A stretch of 64,000 nt of DNA from Planosporangium mesophilum (GTDB lineage: Bacteria > Actinomycetota > Actinomycetes > Mycobacteriales > Micromonosporaceae): NCBI RefSeq assembly GCF_016863255.1, contig NZ_BOON01000035.1, positions 62,001-126,000 on the forward strand, read 5' to 3'. The translations under genes were made by a program, and so were the position numbers. Under the pieces are notes generated by a model. The model saw only the letters and a program-made list of their open reading frames with translations, was not told the origin of the DNA and did no database searches. Within the stretch, counting starts at the first letter, position 1; every line of letters starts with the position of its first letter. Shown one piece after another: positions 50,855-61,317 of the stretch.

Positions 50855-51549
50855 ACGCCCTGCTCTGGCTGCTCGACGCCCGCCTGGAGATCGCCGGTTC
50901 GCACGTACTGTGGCGCGAGATCGTCGGCAACGTCTTCGGCCTGGCCTCCGCCCTGCTCGGCATGCGCCGCCTGGTCTGGGCCTGGCCGGTGGGCATGTTC
51001 GGTAACGCGCTGCTGTTCACCGTCTTCCTCGGCGGGGCGTTCGCCACCCCGCAGGCGGTCGACCTGTACGGGCAGGCCGGGCGCCAGGTCTTCTTCTTCG
51101 CCGTCAGCGTGTACGGCTGGTGGCGCTGGTCGCGCAACCGCCGGCTGGGCACGTCGCCCGACGCCGGTGCGGTGGTGCCGCGCTGGGCCAGCGCCCGGGA
51201 GCGGGTCGGGCTGGTGGCCGCGGCGGTGATCGGTACCGCCCTGGCGTACCCGGTGCTCAAGGCGCTCGGCTCGTGGGGTCCGCTGCCGGACGCGTGGATC
51301 CTCGTCGGCAGCCTGCTCGCCACGTACGGAATGGCGCGCGGCTGGGTGGAGTTCTGGCTTATCTGGATCGCCGTGGACGCCGTCGGCGTGCCGCTGCTGC
51401 TGCAGGGCCGGTTCTACCCGTCGGCCGCGATGTACGGCGTGTACGGATTCTTCTGCGCCTGGGGCTTCGTCTCCTGGCTGCGCACGTCGCTCGCGTTGCG
51501 GCGCCGCACCGATCAGGCGCCCACCAGCTACGTGGAGGTGACGGCATGA
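50851..51549 (+). CDS. ribM: riboflavin transporter, PnuC family (RibM/PnuX)
   Basis: 232 residues with six to seven membrane segments ([49 protein letters not shown]). PnuC-type facilitator. Its place inside an FMN-riboswitch operon between ribE and ribBA is the same as reported for the riboflavin transporter RibM in Streptomyces davawensis, so riboflavin rather than nicotinamide riboside is the likely substrate. Overlaps both neighbours by four bases. Confidence 0.85.
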   Translation: MNALLWLLDARLEIAGSHVLWREIVGNVFGLASALLGMRRLVWAWPVGMFGNALLFTVFLGGAFATPQAVDLYGQAGRQVFFFAVSVYGWWRWSRNRRLGTSPDAGAVVPRWASARERVGLVAAAVIGTALAYPVLKALGSWGPLPDAWILVGSLLATYGMARGWVEFWLIWIAVDAVGVPLLLQGRFYPSAAMYGVYGFFCAWGFVSWLRTSLALRRRTDQAPTSYVEVTA

Positions 51550-52781
51550 ACGGCTTCTCGGACATCGAGCGGGCGGTCGCGGACATCGCGGCCGGACGCG
51601 CGGTGGTCGTCGTGGACGACGAGAACCGGGAGAACGAGGGCGACCTGATCTTCGCGGCCGAGCTGGCCACGCCGGAGCTGCTTGCGTTCACGGTGCGGTA
51701 CACGTCGGGCTTCATCTGCGCGCCGCTGACCGAGGCGGACGCCGACCGGCTGGAGCTGCCGCCGATGTACCACACCAACCAGGACCGGCGCGGCACCGCG
51801 TACACGGTGACCGTCGACGCCCGGGAGGGCGTCAGCACCGGAATCTCCGCCGCCGACCGGGCCCACACCATCCGGCTGCTCGCCGACGCGGGCACCACGC
51901 CGGCGGACCTGGCGCGGCCCGGACACGTCGTGCCGCTGCGCGCCCGCAAGGGCGGGGTGCTGCGCCGGCCCGGCCACACCGAGGCCGCGGTCGACCTGGC
52001 CGAGCTGGCCGGGCTGCGGCCGGCGGGGGTGCTGTGCGAGCTGGTCAACGACGACGGCACCATGATGCGCCTGCCGGAGTTGGAGAAGTTCGCCGCCGAG
52101 CACGGCCTGACGTTGATCTCGATCGCCGACCTCATCGCGTACCGGCGCCGCACCGGGACCCAGGTCGAGCGGGTGGTCGAGACCCGCATCCCCACCGCGC
52201 ACGGCGTCTTCCGGGCGGTGGGCTACCGGGCCGACTTCGACGACACCGAGCACGTGGCCCTGGTCCACGGCGACCTGGGCGACGGCGAGGACGTCCTGGT
52301 ACGCGTGCACTCCGAGTGCCTGACCGGCGACGTGTTCGGCTCGCTGCGCTGCGACTGCGGCCCGCAGCTGGAGGCGGCGCTGGGCCGGGTGGCCGCCGAG
52401 GGGCGCGGCGTGGTGCTCTACATGCGCGGCCACGAGGGGCGCGGCATCGGCCTGCTGCACAAGCTCCAGGCGTACGAGCTGCAGGACCAGGGTCGCGACA
52501 CGGTCGACGCCAACCTGGAGCTGGGGCTGCCGGCGGACGCGCGTGACTACGGCACGGGCGCGCAGATCCTGGTGGATCTCGGTATCCAAAGCATGCGGCT
52601 GTTGACCAACAATCCGGCTAAAAGGGCCGGTCTGGAAGGGTATGGTCTTAAAATCACCGGTCGGGTGTCCCTGCCCGTACGCCCGCACCCCGAGAACGTG
52701 CGGTACCTGCGCACCAAGCGGGATCGCATGGGACACCTGCTCGAGGAGCTGGACCAGATCACGTCGGAAGGGCTGGCATAA
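51546..52781 (+). CDS. ribBA: DHBP synthase / GTP cyclohydrolase II
   Basis: 411 residues. RibB half (1-200): [19 protein letters not shown], and the [12 protein letters not shown] loop. RibA half: [20 protein letters not shown] with zinc cysteines, then [11 protein letters not shown] and [16 protein letters not shown]. Makes both riboflavin precursors. ATG overlaps the ribM stop; ribH follows three bases later. Confidence 0.96.
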   Translation: MNGFSDIERAVADIAAGRAVVVVDDENRENEGDLIFAAELATPELLAFTVRYTSGFICAPLTEADADRLELPPMYHTNQDRRGTAYTVTVDAREGVSTGISAADRAHTIRLLADAGTTPADLARPGHVVPLRARKGGVLRRPGHTEAAVDLAELAGLRPAGVLCELVNDDGTMMRLPELEKFAAEHGLTLISIADLIAYRRRTGTQVERVVETRIPTAHGVFRAVGYRADFDDTEHVALVHGDLGDGEDVLVRVHSECLTGDVFGSLRCDCGPQLEAALGRVAAEGRGVVLYMRGHEGRGIGLLHKLQAYELQDQGRDTVDANLELGLPADARDYGTGAQILVDLGIQSMRLLTNNPAKRAGLEGYGLKITGRVSLPVRPHPENVRYLRTKRDRMGHLLEELDQITSEGLA

Positions 52782-54259
<1,478 letters not shown>

Positions 54260-54338
54260 CAGTTGGTTGTACCGCCCGGCACCCCCGTCGCGCCACGGGC
54301 GCGGCAACCCCGGTGGGTGTATGGGGGTGCTGCGCAAC

Positions 54339-54423
54339 GCTTTGCTCTGCTCCCGGATAGGCAGCGATAGGGAGCACCTATTGCCCCGCTACCGGTGTTG
54401 CCCGCCCGGCAGCAGAGCAAAGC
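54339..54423. repeat. nested inverted repeats in a divergent gap
   Basis: GCTTTGCTCTGCT (54339-54351) pairs perfectly with 54411-54423. Inside are two GATAG motifs and an ATAGG/CCTAT stem (near 54368-54382). The 240-base gap 54260-54499 holds no gene; the structure may be an operator, a terminator pair or a small RNA. Confidence 0.45.
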
Positions 54424-54499
54424 ACGTGGCACGTAGCCGGGGTGGCGGCTGGCTCGAGCCGGTGCCAGGCTTGGAGGTTGAAGATCGATTGGAGTTGAC

Positions 54500-54952
54500 A
54501 TGACTAACCTCGATCAGCCGACCGACCCCACCGAGGGCTGGCAGGCCGACCACATCCGGCGGTACCTCGACACCGACGGCCGTGACGGCCACGAGTGGCG
54601 GCCGGGAGTGTTCACCCTGTTGCTGACCACCCGGGGCCGCCGTTCCGGACAGGCCCGGCGCAACGCGCTGATCTACGGCCGCGACGACGACCGGTACGTG
54701 GTGGTGGCGTCCAAGGGCGGCCATCCCGAGCATCCGGACTGGTACCGCAACCTGTCCGCCGACCCGAACGTGCGGGTACAGGTCCTCGGTGACCGGTTCG
54801 ACGCCCGGGCCAGGACGGCCACGCCCGAGGAGCGGGACCGGCTGTGGCCGGAGATGGCCCGCGTCTTCCCGCCGTACGACGAGTACCAGAAGGGCACCGA
54901 CCGGGAGATCCCGTTGGTGATCCTGGAGCCGACGGGCCGGCCCGAAAGCTAG
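54500..54952 (+). CDS. deazaflavin (F420)-dependent oxidoreductase family protein (Ddn-like)
   Basis: 150 residues. DUF385/Ddn pattern: LLLTTRGRRSGQARRNALIY, YVVVASKGGHPEHPDWYRNL and VRVQVLGDRFDARAR. The family uses coenzyme F420, which Micromonosporaceae make. Substrate unknown. ATG at 54500. Confidence 0.9.
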   Translation: MTNLDQPTDPTEGWQADHIRRYLDTDGRDGHEWRPGVFTLLLTTRGRRSGQARRNALIYGRDDDRYVVVASKGGHPEHPDWYRNLSADPNVRVQVLGDRFDARARTATPEERDRLWPEMARVFPPYDEYQKGTDREIPLVILEPTGRPES

Positions 54953-54975
54953 GGCTGTCAGCTTTGGTTGACGGA

Positions 54976-55009
54976 CTCACGCGTGTCAGCTGAAGCTGAC
55001 ACGCGTGAG
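54976..55009. promoter_or_regulatory. 16-bp palindrome over the HTH gene start, candidate operator
   Basis: Arms 54976-54991 and 54994-55009 are exact reverse complements with two bases between. The right arm contains the GTG start (55005). The inner core TGTCAGCT-GA-AGCTGACA is partly repeated just upstream as TGTCAGCTTTGGTTGAC (54957-54973), giving two similar sites. Confidence 0.6.
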
Positions 55010-55235
55010 CGAACTGGGCGACCTGGCCACCGCCGCGGACAGTCCCGACCCGGCGGTCGGGCTCGCAGCGGTGGCCGCCCTGGGCCGGTTGCTGGAGGAG
55101 TTGGAGGCGCTGCACGTCGCCAACGCCCGGGCCCAGGGCTGGTCCTGGGAGACGATCGCCGACGCCCTCGGCGTGCGGCGGCAGACCGCTCACCGCAAGT
55201 ACGCCCGCCGCATCGCCGATCGGAGCGCACGTTGA
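55005..55235 (+). CDS. small helix-turn-helix protein
   Basis: 76 residues. Helical leader (AVAALGRLLEELEALHVANAR) and a C-terminal HTH (GWSWETIADALGVRRQTAHRKY). Probably a DNA-binding regulator that acts on the palindrome at its own start. GTG at 55005; its stop overlaps the TTG start of the Clp-N gene (TTGA), so the two are coupled. Confidence 0.75.
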   Translation: MSELGDLATAADSPDPAVGLAAVAALGRLLEELEALHVANARAQGWSWETIADALGVRRQTAHRKYARRIADRSAR

Positions 55236-55819
55236 CCCTCTTCGCCGGCTTCACCCCGTCCGCAACCGACACCGTCGTGCGCGCCGGCCGGCTCGCCGCC
55301 GAGACCGGCGCGCCCCGGCTGCGTACCGACTTCCTGCTGCTCGCCCTCGCCGAGGGCGGCTACCTCACCCCGCCGCTGGACGCGCTCGCCGGGCACGGCA
55401 GCGCGGTCCGCGGGCACATCCCCGAGTACGTGTCGGGCCGCACCGACCGGGAGCTGTTGGCGCTCCTCGGCATCGACCTCGACGAGGTGCGCCGGATCGC
55501 GGAGGCCAGCACCGGCCGCCGGCTCGACGACGCGACGCTGTGGCGCCTGGAGCGGTCCCGGCTGCGGCGGCTGCGGTACACGCTGCGCGGCCCGGCCGGT
55601 GAGCTCCGCCTCGACGGCCGGAGCCGCAAGGTGGTCGAGGTCGCCCAGTACTGGGCGCGCCGCCGGGGGACCCCGGTCGGGCCCGAGCACCTGCTGTGGG
55701 GGCTGCTCGCCGACGGCTCCAACGAGTCGGTACGTGTTCTTCGTCGCATCGGCGTCGATCTGCCGCGCCTGGGCGAGAGCCTGCAGCGCTGGTACACCCG
55801 CTCCGCCGACGCCCGCTGA
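55232..55819 (+). CDS. Clp N-terminal domain protein without ATPase
   Basis: 195 residues. Two Clp-N repeat-like halves: [18 protein letters not shown] with [12 protein letters not shown], and [17 protein letters not shown] with [14 protein letters not shown]. Such stand-alone N-domains bind substrates or regulators in place of ClpC/ClpA, but have no AAA+ part. Coupled to the HTH gene, it may be the sensor or partner of that regulator. Confidence 0.8.
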   Translation: MTLFAGFTPSATDTVVRAGRLAAETGAPRLRTDFLLLALAEGGYLTPPLDALAGHGSAVRGHIPEYVSGRTDRELLALLGIDLDEVRRIAEASTGRRLDDATLWRLERSRLRRLRYTLRGPAGELRLDGRSRKVVEVAQYWARRRGTPVGPEHLLWGLLADGSNESVRVLRRIGVDLPRLGESLQRWYTRSADAR

Positions 55820-55868
55820 GTGGAACCGATGTGACGCAGGGTCAGGTCGCCTGGCAGACTCGGTGCCC

Positions 55869-56132
55869 GTGAAGACCTTCGACGACCTCTTCGAGGAGCT
55901 GCGGGCCAAGGCCGCGGCGCGCACTCCCGGCTCCGGCACCGTCGCGGCGCTCGACCGCGGCGTGCATGCCATCGGCAAGAAGGTCGTCGAGGAGGCGGCC
56001 GAGGTGTGGATGGCCGCCGAGCACGAGGGGCGGGAACGCACCGCCGAGGAGATCTCCCAGCTGCTCTACCAGTTGCAGGTGATGATGCTGGCGACCGGTC
56101 TGGAGCCCGAGGACGTGTACCGACATCTGTGA
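55869..56132 (+). CDS. hisE: phosphoribosyl-ATP pyrophosphatase
   Basis: 87 residues, normal. [36 protein letters not shown] and LLYQLQVMM. Second step of histidine synthesis. GTG at 55869 matches the family start; GTG at 55863 is possible. hisG follows. Confidence 0.95.
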   Translation: MKTFDDLFEELRAKAAARTPGSGTVAALDRGVHAIGKKVVEEAAEVWMAAEHEGRERTAEEISQLLYQLQVMMLATGLEPEDVYRHL

Positions 56133-56175
56133 CTCCCGGTCAGATGTCCCACGTTCTTCCCAAGGAGCTTTGAGA

Positions 56176-57024
56176 GTGCTACGCATCGCCATCCCCAACA
56201 AGGGCACCCTGTCCGGGCCGGCCGCCGACATGCTGCGCGAGGCGGGCTACCGCCAGCGCACCGACGGCCGTGACCTGGTCTGCGCCGACCCGGCCAACGA
56301 CGTCGAGTTCTTCTACCTGCGCCCGCGCGACATCGCCACCTACGTCGGCTCCGGCGACCTCGATCTCGGCATCACCGGCCGGGACCTGCTGATCGACGCC
56401 GAGACCGGCGCCGAGGAACTGCTCGACCTGGGCTTCGGCGGCGCGACGTTCCGCTTCGCGGCCCGCCCCGGCACGCTGACCGCGCCGGCGGACCTCGCAG
56501 GCCGGCGCATCGCCACCTCGTACCCCGGGGTGGTGGCCCGGTACCTGGCCGAGCACGCCATCGCCGCGGAGGTCGTCCGGCTGGACGGCGCGGTGGAGAA
56601 CGCGATCCGCCTCGGGGTCGCCGACGTGATCGCCGACGTGGTCTCCACCGGTGCCACGCTGCGCCAGGCCGGCCTCGAGCCGGTCGGCAAGCCGCTGCTG
56701 GAGTCGTCGGCGATCCTGATCCGCCGCCGCGGCGCCGGGGATCCGACGCCGCCGGTCAGCCAGCTGCTGCGGCGCCTGCAGGGCGTACTGGTCGCCCGGC
56801 GGTACGTGATGCTCGCCTACGACGTGCGGGCCGACCTGCTGGAGCGGGCCTCCGCGCTGACGCCGGGCATCGAGTCGCCGACGATCTCCCCGCTGCACCG
56901 GGAGGGTTGGGTGGCGGTCCAGGCCATGGTCCTGCGCGACGAGGTGCACCGGATCATGGACGAGCTGTACGAGATCGGCGCGCGGGCGATCCTGGTCACC
57001 GGTATCCACGCCTGCCGCCTCTGA
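56176..57024 (+). CDS. hisG: ATP phosphoribosyltransferase, long form
   Basis: 282 residues, the long form with a C-terminal ACT-like histidine-feedback domain. LRIAIPNKGTLSGPA start, DLGITGRDLL and the PRPP site DVVSTGATLRQAGL. First step of histidine synthesis. GTG at 56176 has AAGGAG eight bases upstream; TTG at 56170 is too close to that site. Confidence 0.95.
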   Translation: MLRIAIPNKGTLSGPAADMLREAGYRQRTDGRDLVCADPANDVEFFYLRPRDIATYVGSGDLDLGITGRDLLIDAETGAEELLDLGFGGATFRFAARPGTLTAPADLAGRRIATSYPGVVARYLAEHAIAAEVVRLDGAVENAIRLGVADVIADVVSTGATLRQAGLEPVGKPLLESSAILIRRRGAGDPTPPVSQLLRRLQGVLVARRYVMLAYDVRADLLERASALTPGIESPTISPLHREGWVAVQAMVLRDEVHRIMDELYEIGARAILVTGIHACRL

Positions 57025-57033
57025 CCCGCATTT

Positions 57034-57091
57034 CCCATGATCACGGAGCCTTGGTGCCGTCCTGGCGACCGCACCTTTCCGTGATCATGGG
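57034..57091 (+). terminator. 14-bp hairpin after hisG
   Basis: CCCATGATCACGGA (57034-57047) pairs perfectly with 57078-57091 across a 30-nt loop. Member of the CATGATCACGG family. Confidence 0.55.
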
Positions 57092-57123
57092 ACAGGGCGT
57101 GGCAGACTCGTTGTCGTGAACGA

Positions 57124-57600
57124 GTGGGGGAGCCAGTGAGCCAGTCGGTGATTTTCCGTCCGCGTCGACTGCGGATGGTCTGCTGGGTGGCGGCGGCCGC
57201 CGTCCTGATCGTGTTCACGGCCATCTCGTTCGGCCTGCACGGGCCGCTGGGCGACGGTGCGCCGGGTACCTTCCAGCGCGGTGACCAGGCGGCCATGATC
57301 GGTCTGGGTGTACTGGCGGCGCTGGGCATCCTGCTGTTCAGCCGGCCCCGGGTCGTCGCCGACGGGAGCGGCATCCACGTCCGCAACGTGTTGGGCGGCT
57401 ACGACCTGCCGTGGGAGATCATCCGGGCGGTCCGCTTCTCGCGCGGCGCGCCCTGGGCGAGCATCGAACTCGACGACGACGACGTGGTGAGCGTGCTGGC
57501 GGTCCAGTCCGCCGACAAGGAGTACGCGGTGCAGGCCGTGCGTGCTCTGCGCACGATGCTGGAGTCGCACCGGGCCGCGGCGGCCGCCGACGGCGCCTGA
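57124..57600 (+). CDS. PH-domain membrane protein
   Basis: 158 residues. Two membrane segments ([20 protein letters not shown] and [17 protein letters not shown]) followed by a bacterial PH-like domain ([20 protein letters not shown], then [16 protein letters not shown]). Function unknown. GTG at 57136 is an alternative start. Preceded by a CAGACT box similar to those ahead of hisE and aroC. Confidence 0.75.
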   Translation: MGEPVSQSVIFRPRRLRMVCWVAAAAVLIVFTAISFGLHGPLGDGAPGTFQRGDQAAMIGLGVLAALGILLFSRPRVVADGSGIHVRNVLGGYDLPWEIIRAVRFSRGAPWASIELDDDDVVSVLAVQSADKEYAVQAVRALRTMLESHRAAAAADGA

Positions 57601-57920
57601 GGGCGCGGCTCACCCCTGCTGGATTGGCGTGCTGTCAGGTACGCCTGGTAGTCTGGCGCTGTCGACCATATCGTGCCATTGATCCGCGCAAGCGGTCAGT
57701 AACACACGATGTTCAAAGCGGAGCGTCCCGCTCCCACCCGAGCAGCCATGAGGCGGCCGGGTCCGGTCAGCCGACACCGGGAATTCCGGTGATCGGTAGC
57801 GCGTTGTGCGCTGTGACCGGTCGAGCGGGCCCTGGCATGCGCCGGGGCCTTCTGCTTTCCGGTTGGCTTTGCCAGGAAAGGCCTGACAAAACTGCAAAGA
57901 CATTGACTTTAGGAGGCCAC
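57601..57920 (+). other. long structured leader of infC-rpmI-rplT
   Basis: 320 bases without a gene. Contains a -10-like TAGTCT at 57649-57654 (with TTGGCG at 57624, spacing 19), an AGCGC-GTTGT-GCGCT hairpin (57798-57812), a terminator-like hairpin at 57828-57849 and the infC ribosome-binding site. Consistent with autoregulation of the operon. Confidence 0.5.
57828..57849 (+). terminator. attenuator-like hairpin in the infC leader
   Basis: GGCCCTGGC (57828-57836) and GCCGGGGCC (57841-57849) pair over 9 bp with one U-G wobble and an ATGC loop, followed by TTCTGCTTTCC. Confidence 0.45.
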
Positions 57921-58622
57921 ATCAGCACCGAGCCACGCGTCAACGAGCAGATCCGGGCACGAGAGGTCCGGCTGGTCGGCCCGGAGGGTGAGCAGGTGGG
58001 TATCGTCCCGCTGGAGCGTGCCCTTCAGCTGGCCGCGGACGTCGATCTGGACCTGGTCGAAGTTGCGCCCCTGGCCCGCCCGCCAGTGTGCAAGCTCATG
58101 GACTTCGGCAAGTTCAAGTACGAGAGTGCACTGAAGGCGCGCGAGGCCCGGCGTAACCAGCAGCAGACCGTTATCAAGGAGATGAAGCTCCGGCCGAAGA
58201 TCGACCCGCACGACTACGAGACCAAGAAGGGTCACGTCGTACGGTTCCTCAAGGCTGGTGACAAGGTCAAGGTGACGATCATGTTCCGCGGCCGGGAGCA
58301 GAGCCGCCCGGAGCTGGGTTTCCGGCTCCTGCGCAGGCTCTCCGAAGAGATCGCGGAGCTGGGGTTTGTCGAGGCCAGTCCCAAGCAGGACGGCCGTAAC
58401 ATGATCATGGTGCTGGCGCCGCACCGCGCGACGAAGGTCGCCGCGTCCGACGCCAAGGTCGCCGCCTCCGAGGCGAAGGCGACCGCGTCGGCGGAGGCGA
58501 AGACCGCCGCCGCGGCCGCGAAGGCGACGCACCGGGAGGCGACTGCCGACGAGGCACCGGCCCCGCAGGCAGAGACGGTCAACGCCGCGGCCACCGCAGA
58601 CCGCGGTGCGGGCGAACAGTAG
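57921..58622 (+). CDS. infC: translation initiation factor IF-3, AUC start
   Basis: 233 residues. IF3-N ([46 protein letters not shown]) and IF3-C ([31 protein letters not shown]), then an Ala/Glu-rich tail from about 175. No ATG, GTG or TTG lies at the family start; the only in-frame TTG (57903) is upstream of the ribosome-binding site. AGGAGG (57911-57916) is followed four bases later by ATC, which I take as the start, as infC of E. coli uses AUU for IF3 autoregulation. Confidence 0.93.
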   Translation: MSTEPRVNEQIRAREVRLVGPEGEQVGIVPLERALQLAADVDLDLVEVAPLARPPVCKLMDFGKFKYESALKAREARRNQQQTVIKEMKLRPKIDPHDYETKKGHVVRFLKAGDKVKVTIMFRGREQSRPELGFRLLRRLSEEIAELGFVEASPKQDGRNMIMVLAPHRATKVAASDAKVAASEAKATASAEAKTAAAAAKATHREATADEAPAPQAETVNAAATADRGAGEQ

Positions 58623-58638
58623 GGGAGAAGCAGTTTCA

Positions 58639-58833
58639 ATGCCGAAGATGAAGAGCCACAGCGGCATGGCCAAGCGGGTCAAGGTCACGGCTAAGGGCAA
58701 GATCCTCCGTGAGCCGGCCGGCAAGCGCCACCTTCTGGAGGGCAAGTCCTCCAAGGTCACCCGCCGCATGACTGGCAACGTGGAGCTCGACAAGGTCGAG
58801 ACGAAGCGGATCAAGAAGCTGCTGGGCCTCTGA
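58639..58833 (+). CDS. rpmI: ribosomal protein L35
   Basis: 64 residues, PKMKSHSGMAKRVKVTAKGK start and GNVELDKVETKRIKKLL end. ATG at 58639, 16 bases after infC. Confidence 0.96.
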   Translation: MPKMKSHSGMAKRVKVTAKGKILREPAGKRHLLEGKSSKVTRRMTGNVELDKVETKRIKKLLGL

Positions 58834-58910
58834 CAGGCGCGCCACCAACTGACGAGAACCACTTCGACCGGCCCGCCCACCGGGCCGGTCCTTGATGAGG
58901 AGTACGAACC

Positions 58911-59273
58911 GTGGCACGCGTCAAGCGGGCTGTAAACGCCCAGAAGAAGCGCCGTACCGTCCTTGAGGCCGCCAGCGGCTACCGCGGGCAGCGCTCGCGG
59001 CTGTACCGCAAGGCCAAGGAGCAGATGCTGCACTCGATGCAGTACGCCTACCGGGACCGGCGCGACCGCAAGGGTGATTTCCGGCAACTGTGGATCACCC
59101 GTATCAACGCCGCCGCTCGGGCGAACGGCATGACGTACAACCGTCTGATCCAGGGTCTGCGGCTGGCCGGCATCGACGTCGACCGCAAGATCCTGGCAGA
59201 CCTGGCGGTGACCGACGACAAGGCGTTCGCCGGCCTCGTCGAGGTGGCCCGCAAGGCCGTCGCCGCCGCCTGA
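58911..59273 (+). CDS. rplT: ribosomal protein L20
   Basis: 120 residues. [36 protein letters not shown] and the globular end [22 protein letters not shown] at 58911 with GAGGAG upstream. L20 is the known repressor of this operon in other bacteria. Confidence 0.97.
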   Translation: MARVKRAVNAQKKRRTVLEAASGYRGQRSRLYRKAKEQMLHSMQYAYRDRRDRKGDFRQLWITRINAAARANGMTYNRLIQGLRLAGIDVDRKILADLAVTDDKAFAGLVEVARKAVAAA

Positions 59274-59279
59274 TCGATC

Positions 59280-60097
59280 ATGCACACACGACCCGGGGTC
59301 GAGCCGTACACCACGCGCACGCCCCGGGTCGTTGCTGCCCGGCGCCTGCAGCGCCGTCGGGAGCGCATGCAGGAGCGCCGGTTCCTCGCCGAGGGGCCGC
59401 AGGCGGTACGGGAGGCGCTGGCCGAGGGCGTCGTCGTGGAACTGTTCACGACCCTGGAGGCCGCTTCGCGGTACGCGGACCTCGTCGAGGCGGCGGAGCG
59501 GTCCGGTGTCCGGAGCTCGCCGGTCACCGACGACGCGCTCGCCGCGCTGGCCGAGACCGTCACGCCGCAGGGCCTGGTCGCCGTCTGCGAGTTCGTGGAC
59601 GTACCGCTGGCCGAGGCGCTGTCCCACCAGCCCCGACTCGTCGCCGTCCTGGCCGGCATCCGCGATCCCGGTAACGCCGGGACCGTGCTGCGCACCGCCG
59701 ACGCGGCCGGCGCCGGCGCCGTCGTGTTCGCCGGGGACGCCGTCGACCCGTACAACGGCAAGTCCGTGCGGGCCTCCGCCGGCAGCCTGTTCCACGTCGA
59801 CGTCGTCCGGGACGACGATCCGCTGGCGGTCGTGGAACGGATCCGGGCCGCGGGTCTGACCGTCTACGCCGCCGACGCCTACGGCGCGCAGGACCTCGAC
59901 CACGTACCGCTGGCACAGCCCACCGCCTGGTTGTTCGGCTCGGAGGCGCACGGGCTGCCGCCGCAGCTCGCCGACGCCGCGGACGCCCGGGTACGGGTGC
60001 CGATCTACGGCCGTGCCGAGAGCCTGAACCTGGCTGCTGCCGCAGCCGTCTGCCTGTACTCTTGCGCCAGAGCGCAGCGTACGGAGGGGACATCCCG

Positions 60098-60101
<4 letters not shown>
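59280..60101 (+). CDS. TrmH/SpoU-family RNA 2'-O-methyltransferase
   Basis: 273 residues. N-terminal substrate-binding domain (RRERMQERRFLAEGPQAV) and the SPOUT knot motifs GIRDPGNAGTVLRTADAAG, LFGSEAHGLPP and YGRAESLNLAAAAAVCLY. Methylates rRNA or tRNA ribose; the target is not certain. ATG six bases after rplT, so part of the operon. Confidence 0.92.
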
Positions 60102-61316
<1,215 letters not shown>

Positions 61317-61317
61317 G

